From Lycocorax pyrrhopterus obiensis (lineage: Eukaryota; Chordata; Aves; Passeriformes; Paradisaeidae): a stretch of DNA of 64,000 nt. Below are positions 32,898 through 45,700 of the stretch, piece after piece. The notes beneath the pieces were generated by a model that made no database searches, was not told the DNA's origin, and was given only the letters and a program-made list of their open reading frames with translations. The DNA is taken from assembly GCA_014706295.1 (NCBI GenBank), contig JACSVZ010000038.1:1550001-1614000 (forward strand). The letters are read 5' to 3'. Each line of letters starts with the position of its first letter. Position 1 is the stretch's first letter. The position numbers and the translations under genes are program-made.

Positions 32898-33651
32898 CAG
32901 CTTACAGTTTTGGAGTCCTATTACAGTTAAAGCAGACCGAAAGGAGTGGGACTTTGTTTAGGAGCTCAGATCAATAAACAAGACATCTCCAAACCCCAGC
33001 AGGAGACAGCAGGTTCCAGAGGCCTCCTCACCGAGCACAGAGTGTCCCTGCAGGGAGCTGAGGGTCCTGTCCCCACCGGGAGCCAGGTCACCAAGCCGGT
33101 GGGTGATCCCAGCTGGAATGCAGCTGGAATCTGGCCCCTCTCCTCTGCAGCAGACCAGCAGGACCCCGGGGAGCCTCCTGTGTCCCCAGTCTCCTGGCCA
33201 GCTCTGTCAATGTGACCCACACGGCGCGGGGCAGAGCGGGAGGGCTCAGGGTTCCGGAGCTCTCCGCAGGCTGGTCCCGAGCTTCGGGGGAAGGGAACAG
33301 CATCCACGCTTCTTCAGAGCTCAGAGACGCCTGGAAAATGTGCTCTTGAAACACAGTTGCTCGAAGGGAAACCAAAAAGGTCGCGCTGTGCAGCCTAAGT
33401 GCAGCACGCCTGCTCTGCTCAGGGCCTGGCCCACAAAGCTGGGGGGGACAGACTCAGCAAGGCGGGCGCTGGTTTGAAGCCTACAAGAAAAGTGCAGCTG
33501 GCTGAGCATTCCTAGAGCATGGCTGTTCTCTAAGGCAGTGCTTCTTCGGGTGAGGCAGGAGGATAAGAAGGCCTAGTTCCATGGGGTGGTTTCCTGTACC
33601 AGTGGAGGGGATCTCTGGTCGAAGAGCAGAGCCAGCTTCCCAGGCCCAGCG

Positions 33652-33780
33652 TCATGTGGCCACGGCCTCCAGGTAGCTCTGCAGCTTGCGGACGGTCGTC
33701 TCATCCAGGGAGAAGAGGTCAAAGTCAAAGGTTGTGTTGGTGACGTTGAAATGCCCGGTTTCCTCAATGAGATTCACGAT
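33652..33780 (-). CDS. MLLT1: MLLT1 exon 12, end of AHD and stop, residues 513-554
   Basis: [20 protein letters not shown], then [20 protein letters not shown] and AT, then TGA at 33652-33654. Forty-two residues; this is the invariant C-terminus of the ENL/AF9 family. Acceptor CTGTCTCCAG. Confidence 0.98.
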   Translation of the reverse strand: MVNLIEETGHFNVTNTTFDFDLFSLDETTVRKLQSYLEAVAT

Positions 33781-36700
33781 CTGGAGACAGGGGGATGCAC
33801 ATCAGTACAGCACAGAGGGCAGTGGGCACACAGAGCCCATCCAGGCCTTTCCCACCCCTTTGGAACAGCCTTGGAGAGGCTCATAACAGCAAAGGAATGC
33901 TCTCCCCAAGAAAGCAAACCAGCTCCTCCTGCCTGCCTGACTAGCTCAGTCTGGAAAGTGATGTGGGCACATTTCTGTCCTTTTATATCATAAAATAACA
34001 GAATCCCCTGAGCTGGAAGGGACCCACAGGGATCATCAGCCCAGCCCCTGGCCCTGCACAGACACCCCAACAATCCCACCCTGGGCATCCCTGAGAGCGC
34101 TGTCCAAACGCTCCTGGAGCTCTGGCAGCCTTGGGGCCGGGACCATTCCCTGGGGAGCCTGGGCAGTGCCCCAGCACCCTCGGGGGGAAGAACTTTTCCC
34201 TGAGATCCATCCCAAGGCCTGACACAGCTCCAGCCGTTCCCTGGGCTCCTGTCCCTGGCCCAGAGCAGAGCTCAGCCCCTGCCCCCAGGAAGAAGCTGTC
34301 AGTCAGACCAAGCTGTCAATCAGACCAGGAGATCCCAACTTTGGGATTGCTGCCAGGACGGCAGAGGGAAGATGCCCACACCACACTCCTGGACCATTTC
34401 CAACAAAAACATTGCATGCACAGCTGATTTTATTTTATTTTCTGTATTCTTGCTCTCAAAGCAAAGCAGAAGCTCTCTGGAAGGGCCTGGCTGAGCCCCC
34501 TGGACGCACAGAGCCCCGGGGACAGCAGGGACAAGGTCTGTACCTGCTGGAGCACATTGCGCTCCCGTAGTGCCATGAGCCGCCTGTGGAGCTCCACCAG
34601 CTCATCCGTGTAGGCCTGGAACACAAACAGGGACACGTGGAGGGTCTGAAGGATACAAAGGGACTTCCCCAGAGAGGATCAGAATAACTTAAGGCCCTTT
34701 CAGACATTCCCAATTTTTCCCTACTTTTTTACTGCCTTCTCCTCCTTCTCAAGTACTGAAGACTTCCCTTAAATACAAGTGCTCTGAAGGCCATTTTTTA
34801 AAAATTTAATGACACCCACACCTGTAACCAGCTCCAAGAACTGGGCAGAACCTTTAAGGACCTCAGTGAGATGAAGTTCACCTTGGTGACCCTCAGTGTG
34901 AGCTCCTCATCAGTGGGTTCTCCTAATTAACTCTGAATTACCTGAAAACATTAGGTGCATCAGTGACCAACACCCCAGCAATCTGCTGAGCAATGATTTG
35001 CATTTAGGTAAGGAAAAATTCTTGGAGTGCACTGTATTCCCAGGTAGTTTTACCTACACCACAACAGGAAATTAAGGACTGTTCACAGGCTCAACATGTT
35101 CATTGTTATTAGGTAAGAGTGCTTTGGGGTATTTTTAATTTTAGTTTTTATTAGGCAGCCAACAACAGGTCTGGATCAGCAAAACTGATTCACAGAATCA
35201 GTGAATCACAGAATGGACACTGCTCTGCTCTCCTTGGAGGCAAGGAAGGAGGGAATTTCACTGAACAAACAAAGGTTCCAACTAAACCTGCAAAGCAGAG
35301 CAGCAAATAATCTTTAATTTATAAGATCAAAGCCAGATGAAACTGCCTTTTAATGAAGTGCCCCAGCACTGCAGCAGTGACCAGGCCGTTGGTTCAGACG
35401 AAGGGCAAACAAATACAACAATTTTAACATTTTGCCTATGAACACCACCTGGGGCTCCAGCTATTTAATGTACACAATTTCTGCAGTGTCACTCTCCAAA
35501 GTCTGTCTTTTCAACATCTGGTTTTTGTTAAACTCAAGCTTTTACCCTGCTGAGACAGAACAATGAACAGGCTGGGCTGATTCAGGTGGTTTTGTGCATG
35601 GTGAAGCCCAGCAGTTCCGTGACACTCAGCTCCTCAATCAGAGCATCCTGGAATGGTTTGGGTTGGAAGGGCCCTTAAATCTCATCCCATTCCACCCCCT
35701 GCCACGGGCAGGGACACCTTCCACAGTCCCAGGCTGCTCCAAGCCCCGGCCAGCCTGGCCTTGGGACACTGCCAGGGATCCAGGGGCAGCCACAGCTGCT
35801 CTGGGCACCCTGTGCCAGGGCCTCCCCACCCTCCCAGGGAACAATTCCTTCCCAATATCCCATCCAGCCCTGCCCTCTGGTAGTGGGAAGCCATTCCCTG
35901 CGTCCTGTCCCTCCAGGCCCTCATGAAAGATCCCCCTCCACAGGACACACCTTGTCATAGGTTCCCTTCTTCAGGATCTTCTCTGGCTTGTTACAAGACT
36001 CTGGGCTTTTCCTTCCAGATGCCTGAGGGGAAAAGAAACCAACAACAGGACCAACATTAGCTCAGGAAACACAGGGGTGTCCCAGCAGAGCACTGAAAAG
36101 GGAGGAATCACCTGTCTGCTGAGGACAGGAATAGGAAAAATTCGGTGCAAGTGAGAATTTCCAAGGCAGGAAGCAGGAGAGGGGGGAAGCAGAGCTGTGG
36201 GAAGGTGGGATTTCATACCTTGTTGTTTGCTGGGGGCAGCTTCTGCCCAGGAGGCGGCTCGCGGCTGGGCGGGCAGGAGTCGGCGCTGTTGTCACTGTCA
36301 CTGTCACTGAGGCTCAGTCTGAAAAACCACCAGCAGAGAATGAGCATCGCCAGGGAGCAGCAAACTCATCAGCTGCCAGCTGAGCCACACAGAGCTGAGT
36401 GAAATTCTCTTTTATGTCATAGATACTACACTGGCTGGGAGAATGGGTCACTGGAGATTCCAGCAATCCCTTTTTTCCCAGCTGATGTCACCTGGCATTC
36501 CCTGGGCAGGCGGAGCAGGGAGGTTTAGGTGGCACATCACAGGCAGCAGTTCAACTCTGGCATACACGAGTCCCCTAGAACAACTAAGCACCACTTGATT
36601 TTCACACACTGCAACTGTTCAGTTGAGGAATCCCTCCCAGTGTCACCAAGTACCTGCATGAGAGGCTCACTGACACCTCCACAGGCAAAAAATGTATTTA

Positions 36701-39700
36701 GTGCTGCTGCTGGTGTGACCTCTAAGATTTCCTATTTATTCTCCTTCTCCTTTTGGCCCTAGAGACACGGCAAGTAGCCTACCTGTGATGACCTTGAAAA
36801 CTGGTTATCCCCTAAAGGCCTACAAAAATACCCTTCAAAGTCTCTCCATTCTTGTTTAGCTGATGATGACAAGTGCAATAATGGATATTTATTTGTTTGT
36901 TTTGGGAACCACCAGCAGCATTTCTGATTTGCAGCTGCTCTCTGGGCCAAGCATTTGGGTTCAAGAATTCACTGAGACCCAGGTTTGGGCTATAACAGCA
37001 TTTCCTGAGGGAAGAAGGATGGAGTTACACTCCTTCCAGGGCCTGGAGCAGGAAACAGCTGTCACTGAGTCCAGAGGAGAGGAGCAGCCGACACAGGGTG
37101 GGCAGAGAGTGACTCCTGAGCCCTGTCAGTCGCAGGCAGCCAGAGCAGCACACTCTGCCTGTCCCCCACACACCCCCAATCTCTGCAGATCAAAGGTGTC
37201 ACACCCCAGCAGCTCTGCAGAGATCTGAGGGTCACAATTAGGTGACTGTTTGAAGGGGCTCAGTCAGTGACACCAGTGACACCAGCTCAGCTCAGCACTT
37301 CCCAGCGCCTTCCCCTCTTTGTGCTCCTCAGCCAACCCTGCTGTCCCCAGCTCTGTGTCCCCACACATCTGCCCTTCCTCCCCTCCCACACAGAGCCCCG
37401 GCCCTTTGATTCCTCCCTCCAAATGGAGAGCACCCTAAAATACCAAATGCAGAGGGCCGAGAGCCAACCAAACATCCCTGTTCCGGATTTGTTACCACCT
37501 GGAATCCCGGCTGACGGGGTTTGCTTTGACTGCTGCCTCCTCTCCAGAGGAGCTGTCGTCATCATCCGACTCCTCCGACTGCAGATCTTCCACCATGGAG
37601 CGCAGGGGGCCTGGGGCAGATGGGAGGAGGGAATTCAGCACCAGGACAGGACCAGCACAGCCCCAGCCCAACCCCTGCATCTCAACTGAGACACATCCTG
37701 ACTGCCAGTGAGATGTGACTGGGAAAGGACAGCCTGCCCCAGGCTCAGAGCTAAAGCAGAGCTGACAAACTTTACAACTCCCTCCCCTCCCTTCCCAAAT
37801 GAGAACAAAAGGACATATTTTTCATGCGTGTGGGGCTGATTTAAATGTCACTGGAGACAGCAGCAGCACAGCATTTGCTGCAGTTGGAACATTTACTGTT
37901 GCCAGAGCTTCCCTCGCTGGGTTATCAGTGCAGGGATCTGAGAAAGGAGCTGTTACACACTGGCAAAGTGATGAATGGCACATTTATAATTTTTAATAAA
38001 ACATAGATGAGATTGGAAGAGAACTGTTCTGGTGATTCTACACATCAGGCAGCAGCAACACATTTATAAACCGAGGCAGAAACCAAAGCCAGAAGGAAAA
38101 GAACCAAATCCAGAGGGATTCCCTACTCATAAATTAGCTGCCAAGAGAAGAAAAATACTTGTTCATGACGTTATGACATTATTGCCTTTTCTTGCTGAAG
38201 CATCACAGCTCCAACACACGGCTGCATGCAAGAAACTGTATTATTATAGTGCTGGAAAAGCAGATTTAATTCTCTTGAGCCTTTTAAGGTTACACAAGGA
38301 AGGTTTTAACAAACTATTTCTTGCAACACACCTTGACTGTGGTTCTGAGATGGCTCGAAATCAGAGTCAGAGCTGGAGTCCGAGCTGGAGCTGGAGTTGG
38401 AAGGGCTGGACTGGACAGACTTAACCCCCCATAAAAGGGAAACAAAAGAAAAAGAATCTTAATCTTTCTAATCCAGAAAAGCAGAGCACAAAGCACTGTG
38501 AGACAGGAGCACCTGAGCACTCTACAACATCACCCATGGCTGAATGCAGTTCTCGGGATTATGGAAACAAACGAAATGTGAGGTGAATAAAAACAACGTT
38601 TATGGAAGTCTGGCAGGATGCAGCTCAGCACTCCTGGGAGCAACATTAAGGACTCCCAGAAAACCCCCTCATATCACGAGGTTCAAACCCCCCAGTTGAT
38701 GATATGGAGCATCTGAAGAACATTTAAATGAAAAGCCCTTATGTTGAAGTGTGACAGACGACCAGCACAGAACCCACAACTACCCAAGCCCTCTTCAAAA
38801 GTGTATTTATTGTACTCACCAAGGTTCCCTTGAACCTCAGACTGATCACTGACCATGGACTCACAGTCATGGAGTGGTTTGGGTTGGAAATGACCTTAAA
38901 GATGATTTAATCCAATCCACTCTCCCAGGTTGCCCCAAGCCCTGTCCAGCCTGGCCTTGGGCACTGCCAGGGATCCAGGGGCAGCCACAGCCGCTCTGGG
39001 CACCCTGTGCCAGGGCCTCCCCACCCTCACAGCCAAGAATTCATTCCCAATATCCCATCTAACCCCACTCTCTGTCAGGCTGAGGCCATTCCCCCTTGTC
39101 CTGTCCCTCCATCCCTTATAAACAGTTTATCTTTCCTGCAGGGTCCTTCAGGCACTGGAGGTCACCCCAGAGCTTCTCTTCTCCAATGAACAATCCCAAT
39201 CCCCTATCCCTTTCCTCACAGACATGGAGATGTCTTTCCCAACTAGCTCACATGACTACAAAATTAATCCTACATTATTATTATCCCCTAAACCCAGTTG
39301 TTTCTACACCACTTTGAGTGATCCACTGTACTGGCCCCACTTCATTGTGAAAACATAACAGAGACCAGCTCAACCCTTGTGACGCCAACTCCTCTGCCAG
39401 CACTCAGCAGAAGTACCAGGAGTATCCCGTGCAGTAAGAGTGAGTGAAGAGTAAATGAATACTGGTAACAGCAGCATCCAGGAAGGAAATTTGGGTGAGA
39501 CTGGGAAATTGTAATCGTAAATCCGATACCGCACAGCAATCACCTGCAATAGCCTGGAGGACCGCCAGAGGGAAGCAGAGGCCACAGCAACTCCCTCTGT
39601 CCCCCAACAGCTCCGAAAATCCCCTTAAAATGGTTTTATTTGGCACTCAGGTTCTAGTTTAAAGATTCTCAAAGTACTGTAATATCTTGCCTTTTAAAAA

Positions 39701-42700
39701 GTAATTCCCTGGAAATCAGCATTTCAGTTTCACTGTTTCATTCCTAGGAATCCACTTATTACTGCTGCTGCCAAATCCGGATGCTGGAAGGATCACACAT
39801 TCCCACTGATAAAGTTTGTTACAGGAAGGGTTAATACCATAAAAACCTTGTGACAGGCACAAAGTGGCACATTGGCAGCTTTTGGAATTGATAAGTGAAA
39901 GTGGCAGCAGAATTTTTCACTCCAATACCACCCTTCTTTATAACTCATCACAGAATCCCTGTGCCCGATCCCTACCCTGTCCCCAGCCCGGAGCACTGAA
40001 TGCCACATCCAGCCCTTCCTTGGACACCTCCAGGGATGGAGACTCCAAACCTCCCTGCGTAGCCCCTTTTGATTCCTGACCACCCTTTCCATGATGGAAT
40101 TCTTCCTGGTGTCCAACCAGTTTGGGGCCATTTCCTCCATCCTGTCCCTGTTCCCTGGGAGCAGAGCCCAACCCGCCCTGGCTGCCCCCTCCTGTCAGAG
40201 AGTTGTGCAGAGCCACAGGGTCCCCCCGAGCCTCCTTTGCTCCAGGCTGAGCCCCTTTCCCAGCTCCCTCAGCCACTCCTGGGGCTCCAGCCCCTTCCCA
40301 GCTCCATTCCCTTCCCTGGACACGCTCCAGCCCCTCCATGTCCTTCTTGTCATGAGGGGCCCAGAAATGGACACAGCACTCGAGGTGTGGCCTCAGCAGT
40401 GCCCAGCACAAAGGGACAATCCCTGCCCTGGTCCTGCTGGCCACACTGTCACCCAAGTGGTGGCAAGAGTTTCATTTATTCCACTGTAAAAAGGGGGGGA
40501 ATGTGTCAAAAATGGTATTACAACCTTTGGGAAGGGGTCAGGAGTGAAGGAGAATAATTTAACAATTCCAACATCAGATCTACTGGCACATTGCAGCAAC
40601 CCTGGCTGTCTAGGGAAATTCCAATGTGGAAGTGGAGAGCAGAGAGAACAGGTCATCCAAAGAAGCTGTGGCTGCCCCTGGATCCCTGGAAGTGTCCAAG
40701 GCCAGGCTGGACAGGGCTTGGAGCAGCCTGGGACAGTGGAAGGTGTCCCTGCCCATGGCAGGGGATGGAACTGAATGATATTTAAGGTCCCTTCCAACCC
40801 AAACCATTCTGGGATTTTATGAATATTTTCAAGCTAAGGGAGCACAGCGCTTGTGTCTGACCCACAGCTCCAACCCTACATCCCTCATTCCTGGTAATCT
40901 GCAGGTCTTCCCTTAAAATGACTTAACAGGACCCAAGCAGCAGAAGTTGGAGATAACTCATCTCTCCTTCTGCCATTAACCCCATCAGCTCCTTCAGCCA
41001 GAGCAGGATGCAGCTGGACACGCTCTGTGTGCTCAGTGACTGTCACTGGGATGCGACCAAAGCAACGCAGACAATGGCAAAAAGCAACGCTGCCTCACAT
41101 CCCTGCTCTCCCTTTTGTCAGCACTGAGGCAGCCAAGCATGAGGCCAGTTCAGGGAACTGGACTTGATGGGAGAAGGAAAAAAAAAAAAGGTAAAAAAAA
41201 GAAAGGCCAAGTAACTTCCAGCAAGAGCTGAAATAACAGGAGAAGGTCCTTCATCCCTCTGGAGAGTCCTGCTCTGAGCTCCCAGGCCAGGAGCACAAAT
41301 GGGAGCAGGGCTGCTCCTCTCCACAGCAGCCTGCAAAGATGTCAGCTAGGAGCCACCGTGGAGCTGCAGCCCCAGAGCTGTTGCACAATCCCTGGCTACA
41401 GCAGCAGAGCTGATTTAAGAGTTTCTGGGCCCTGGTCCACCTCCAGCTGCTCCCTCGCTTTAGTGATGTGGCTCCCACACGGCTCCACACACAGCTGTGC
41501 CAGGAGAAACCCTGGAGCAGCGACCAGCAGCGCTGGGAGCAGGGAGATCCCCCAGGGTGCACAAGGAACTCCAGAGCCTGGGTGCTGCTGCTGCCAGTGC
41601 TTTATGAGCTGTGCCCCGGGGTTCAGGTTCCACAGGAGCCTCAGCTGGTGTGAGCGGCAGCTGCCACCGCTCCCGGTCCCTCACAGCGAGCGTCCCTGCC
41701 CGCCCCACATCCCGCTGCCCAGCACCCAACAGCAGCTGGAGCCAGGGAGGACAGGGCAGGAGAGGCTGCAGCAGATGCTGAGGCCCCAGTGCTGAGGCTG
41801 TGGCTTCAGGGACAGCCTGGCAGCAGGATCAGCTCACACGGCCCGGGACTGCGAGGGGATGGGGACACCTCAGGGATAGCGAAGGACACTCTGGGAGCAG
41901 CACAGGACACGGGTTTACAGGGAGGGCCGTGGGTCTGGAATTGAGATGTGGGGCTTGCTGCACACTGCTGCACTTTGGGTAAAAGGCTAAAAGTGGGGAG
42001 GAACTGCCTCTTCTTAATGCCCCATGTGGGCATTTAATCCACCTATGAAATAAAGTCATAAAATCCCAGAATGGTTTGGGTGGGAAGAGACCTTAAAGAT
42101 CATTCTGTGCCATCCCCTGCCATGGGCAGGGGCACCTTCCACTGTCCCAGGATGCTCCAAGCCCTGTCCAACCTGGATTTGGACACTTCCAGGGATGTTA
42201 CTTCTCTGCAGAGTGGAATTAACACTTCCCCAATCAAGTCTTCTATTGGGAACCCTGCAGAAAAAAACCCTTCCTGACAAACACATCAATATTTGCTGTA
42301 TCACAGTGCTGATTAAATCATAATACAAACTGTCCCTAGAAAATTCATCTTAATAAAATAAACCTTTCTTATAGTGGTCAGGAGGAACCAGTTCCAGAAT
42401 TCCCATGACATTATCCTGTGAACCCTACTACAAGATATATGGCTACTTTATAACAAATATACAAGTGAAAAGTAGCAACAGTCTGGATTTGTCTGTCCCT
42501 TCTTACATTTTTTTTGCCTTCTTTTGGAAAACACTTTTTAGAAAACAGAGGATGAGGAATGTTCTGAGTTGTAAAAAGGAAAAAAATATTTAGACAGCTT
42601 TTAAAAATAGTAGCACAAGAACATAATTTGTTTTATGTTTCACAACACAACTGATTTAGATTTAGTGGCATGTGGTTGTATTTTGAGCTTCAGCCAATGG

Positions 42701-45700
42701 CACATTTCTTACAGGCCATGGCAGGAAGAGGGGCTTTATTTACATTTTAATACTGGGATTTTTTCATTACCAAAACTGAGATGATTGCCTTCTTTTCTGA
42801 AATTAGATCACATTCAAAAACATTGCTACCATAAGCAGGCAGAAAGTGTCTCTGTATTTCCTGTAGCTCTGTAGATGTCACTGCCAGGGATGAATGAGGG
42901 ACCATAACCTTAAACTCTGACTTCCAGGTAACTCTGCCTGCACATAAATCTCAATAGATGTTTGTATCTGAAACAGGAGCTAAACCACACAGGAGGAACA
43001 ATTAATATTGATTAGAGTTTCAAAGAAGAATTTCATTTGAGCTACAACCCAGCCTAAGCATCTACCAATCTGCTTCTCCATCTTCTCTGAGAGATTATTT
43101 TTAACATTTTTTTCAGGCAGGGATTTAACATCATCCTTCCAAATTCTGGTAAAGGATAAATCCCTACTCACCTCTGACTTGAAAGAAGTTTCATCCTCTG
43201 AGTTTGACTCCTCCATTTCCACAGGCTTTTTGATCTCCTTGGCCTCGCTCTCAGATTTTACCTTTTCCACTTTGGCATTCATCTTCTCCTTGGTTTGTTT
43301 CTTCTCTGGATATGAGGAAGACGAGGTTCTGGGAGATGTCCCCAGGATATTCTTTACCCCTTTGGAGCTACTCTTTTTTTGTTTTTTGGCACTAGGCTTT
43401 GGTGACTCCACATTGGAGGGCCTCTTGCTGGAAGACTTTAACTCCGGCTGTGGCCCCCCCTTTGGAGAGGTGTTCTCCAGTTTGGTCTCCTTCACGGCCA
43501 GTTTTGGTTCCTTGAAAGCAGCTTTTGGAGGTGCCTTCTCCTCCTTAGGCAGTTTGTTCTCAGTTGGTTTTCTGGAGGAGTCCTTCAAAGGCTTGTTCTG
43601 TTCTCTCTCAAGGTCTTTGGAGGAGTTTTTGCTCTCAGAGTCTTTCCTGGGCCTCTCCCTGTGCTCCTTGGTTACTTTATGTGGCTTGGATGCTTTGCTA
43701 CTTTCCTTGTTTGCATCCTAAAATTCAGCAACAGAAACATGCAAGCTGGGTATGAAACTGCAGCTCTGCACAGAATGATAAAACACATCTTCATAAATCA
43801 CATGGCAGCGTTTGTTTCATGCAGAAATCCACCCCCACGGGCCCAGGTAAACATCCACACTTCCCTCAAGCTGGTGGACACAAACTGACAGTGGGCACTT
43901 CAACATTTAGGAAAGGATGAAACATGTTCCTTCCTTTCCAGGGCCTCTCAAAAGTCTAGAAGCATCTAGAGATGTTTAATTCAGGTTTAATCTGAATGCA
44001 AACACAGATGCACCTCTGAGGGCACCCTGGAGGGAGGGAAGCAGGAGAAGGTTGTCTCTTTAGCAACTGGCAATTTTCACCAGAGCTCATCTCAGAGCCC
44101 TTTATTTCTCTGCTGTCTCCTGTGTTTTCCAATGCTTAATTCCTGACCAAAATGAAATCAGCCACTAACAGGTAAGTCATCTTCACTCTGTTTCATAACA
44201 TCAGAAGGCATAACTGAAGTGCCAGAGTGTTTAGAGCCCTGAAAAACACGGCTATCAGAATTGAATTACACTGGAAAACGAATTGTTGTTAATACCTCTG
44301 ACTGTTCAGGCTGGTAAAGTGCATGTAATCTGCTCCAAAACACATTGCTTGGGGATCGTTTCTCCCATGTAGGATTATACAAAAATAGCTTCAGTACATA
44401 AGGGAAAAAAAGAAAAAACTTGAGGTTCTTTGGAAGTCTCAAGAGCTGGCTACTGCTGGATGCAAACATTGAATCTGGAAAGCACCAGTTTGACCAAATG
44501 AAGCGTATTTTACGTTGTCTCCAGCACTGCCCTGAGGACAGAGGAAGGGCTGACTTTCCACTCAGCCTTCATGCCAAGAGGTGCAGGGACTCAGAGTGCA
44601 GCTGGGCATGGCAGACAGTGAGAGAGCCACAGAATCTACCCTCAGCATCGAGGACACAACCAGAACAATCAGAGTGGATTTCATCCACCTTTAAGGAAGA
44701 TACAATTCACCAAAAATTCCCAGTCTTGCACATTTAATTTTCTTTTCAAAACTTCCCTGGAGAGAAGTCTATCAGATCATAAAAAAGCCTCCTAAAGGCT
44801 GGGAAGTTCCAGACCATTAACTACTGAACTGCAGAGTACAAGGAGGTTCAGAATTAGCAGCAGCCAGGAACAGCTGCTGAACAAGCTCTCAGCAGCCTGG
44901 CCTGAAAGACTCCTTCACCTCGGGCTGACCCAAAAGTGTGCTGCACTGACCTTTGACCCATGGGAGGGTTTGGTCTTCTTGGGATCAGAGAAGGCAGAGA
45001 GAGGTATCGTGGGCAGCATCGGATAATCGGGACTTGGCCTCGAAACGGTCTCTGCTCCTTCTGGCATCACCATTACCTGCGAATAAAGAGGAGGGAAATT
45101 ACGTCTGCGCAAAATCTCACGGACTATTAACTATTAACACATGATTATGTTAAGCCACTTGCTCAATTAACACACTATTATTCATCTTTTCAATGTTTTT
45201 TTCCTCTCCTGCTTAAATGCCATAAAAAGACACTGTCTATGGAATGCTCAGTTTCAAGGCAACTCCTCAAATACAGAATATTAAACCCACAAAAACTGAA
45301 AGGCAGCAATGCAATATCGAGTGTCTTTCCCAAAGGGAATGCCAATATTCTGAGCACAGACAGGCAATAAAGCTCTGGACAAGAACTGTGTGTTCTGCTG
45401 CAAATGCTCTTCCCCTGAAAAAGGGTAGGGAGATAAATCTGGAAGGAATGAGCAAGACTTTCTCGGTTTAGGATAAGCTAAATTCACTCTTTCAGGGGAA
45501 AAAGGCAAAAAACTGGGCTTGGGTCTCTCCCTTCAAAAAATCTTAACACCAAGCACTGAGCTCCACGGAACAATTCCCTTCTTACCTCCCCTACATTGTC
45601 AGGATAATTCTGTGGAAAATTGCCACCAGAGAAAGGGCATCAAAAGTGATTAACAGCTGAAACACCTCAGTACACAAGGACTAAAATAACACACTGTGAA

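Larger units (their letters stand above)
29755..33651 (-). other. MLLT1: MLLT1 3' UTR (inferred)
   Basis: About 3.9 kb lie between the TGA and the last plausible polyadenylation signal. It contains no CR1 insertion, in contrast to the introns and gaps on both sides, as expected for a mature exon. It carries two AT-rich microsatellites (31949 and 32866). The long 3' UTR is an inference from this pattern; the true end needs transcript data. Confidence 0.55.
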
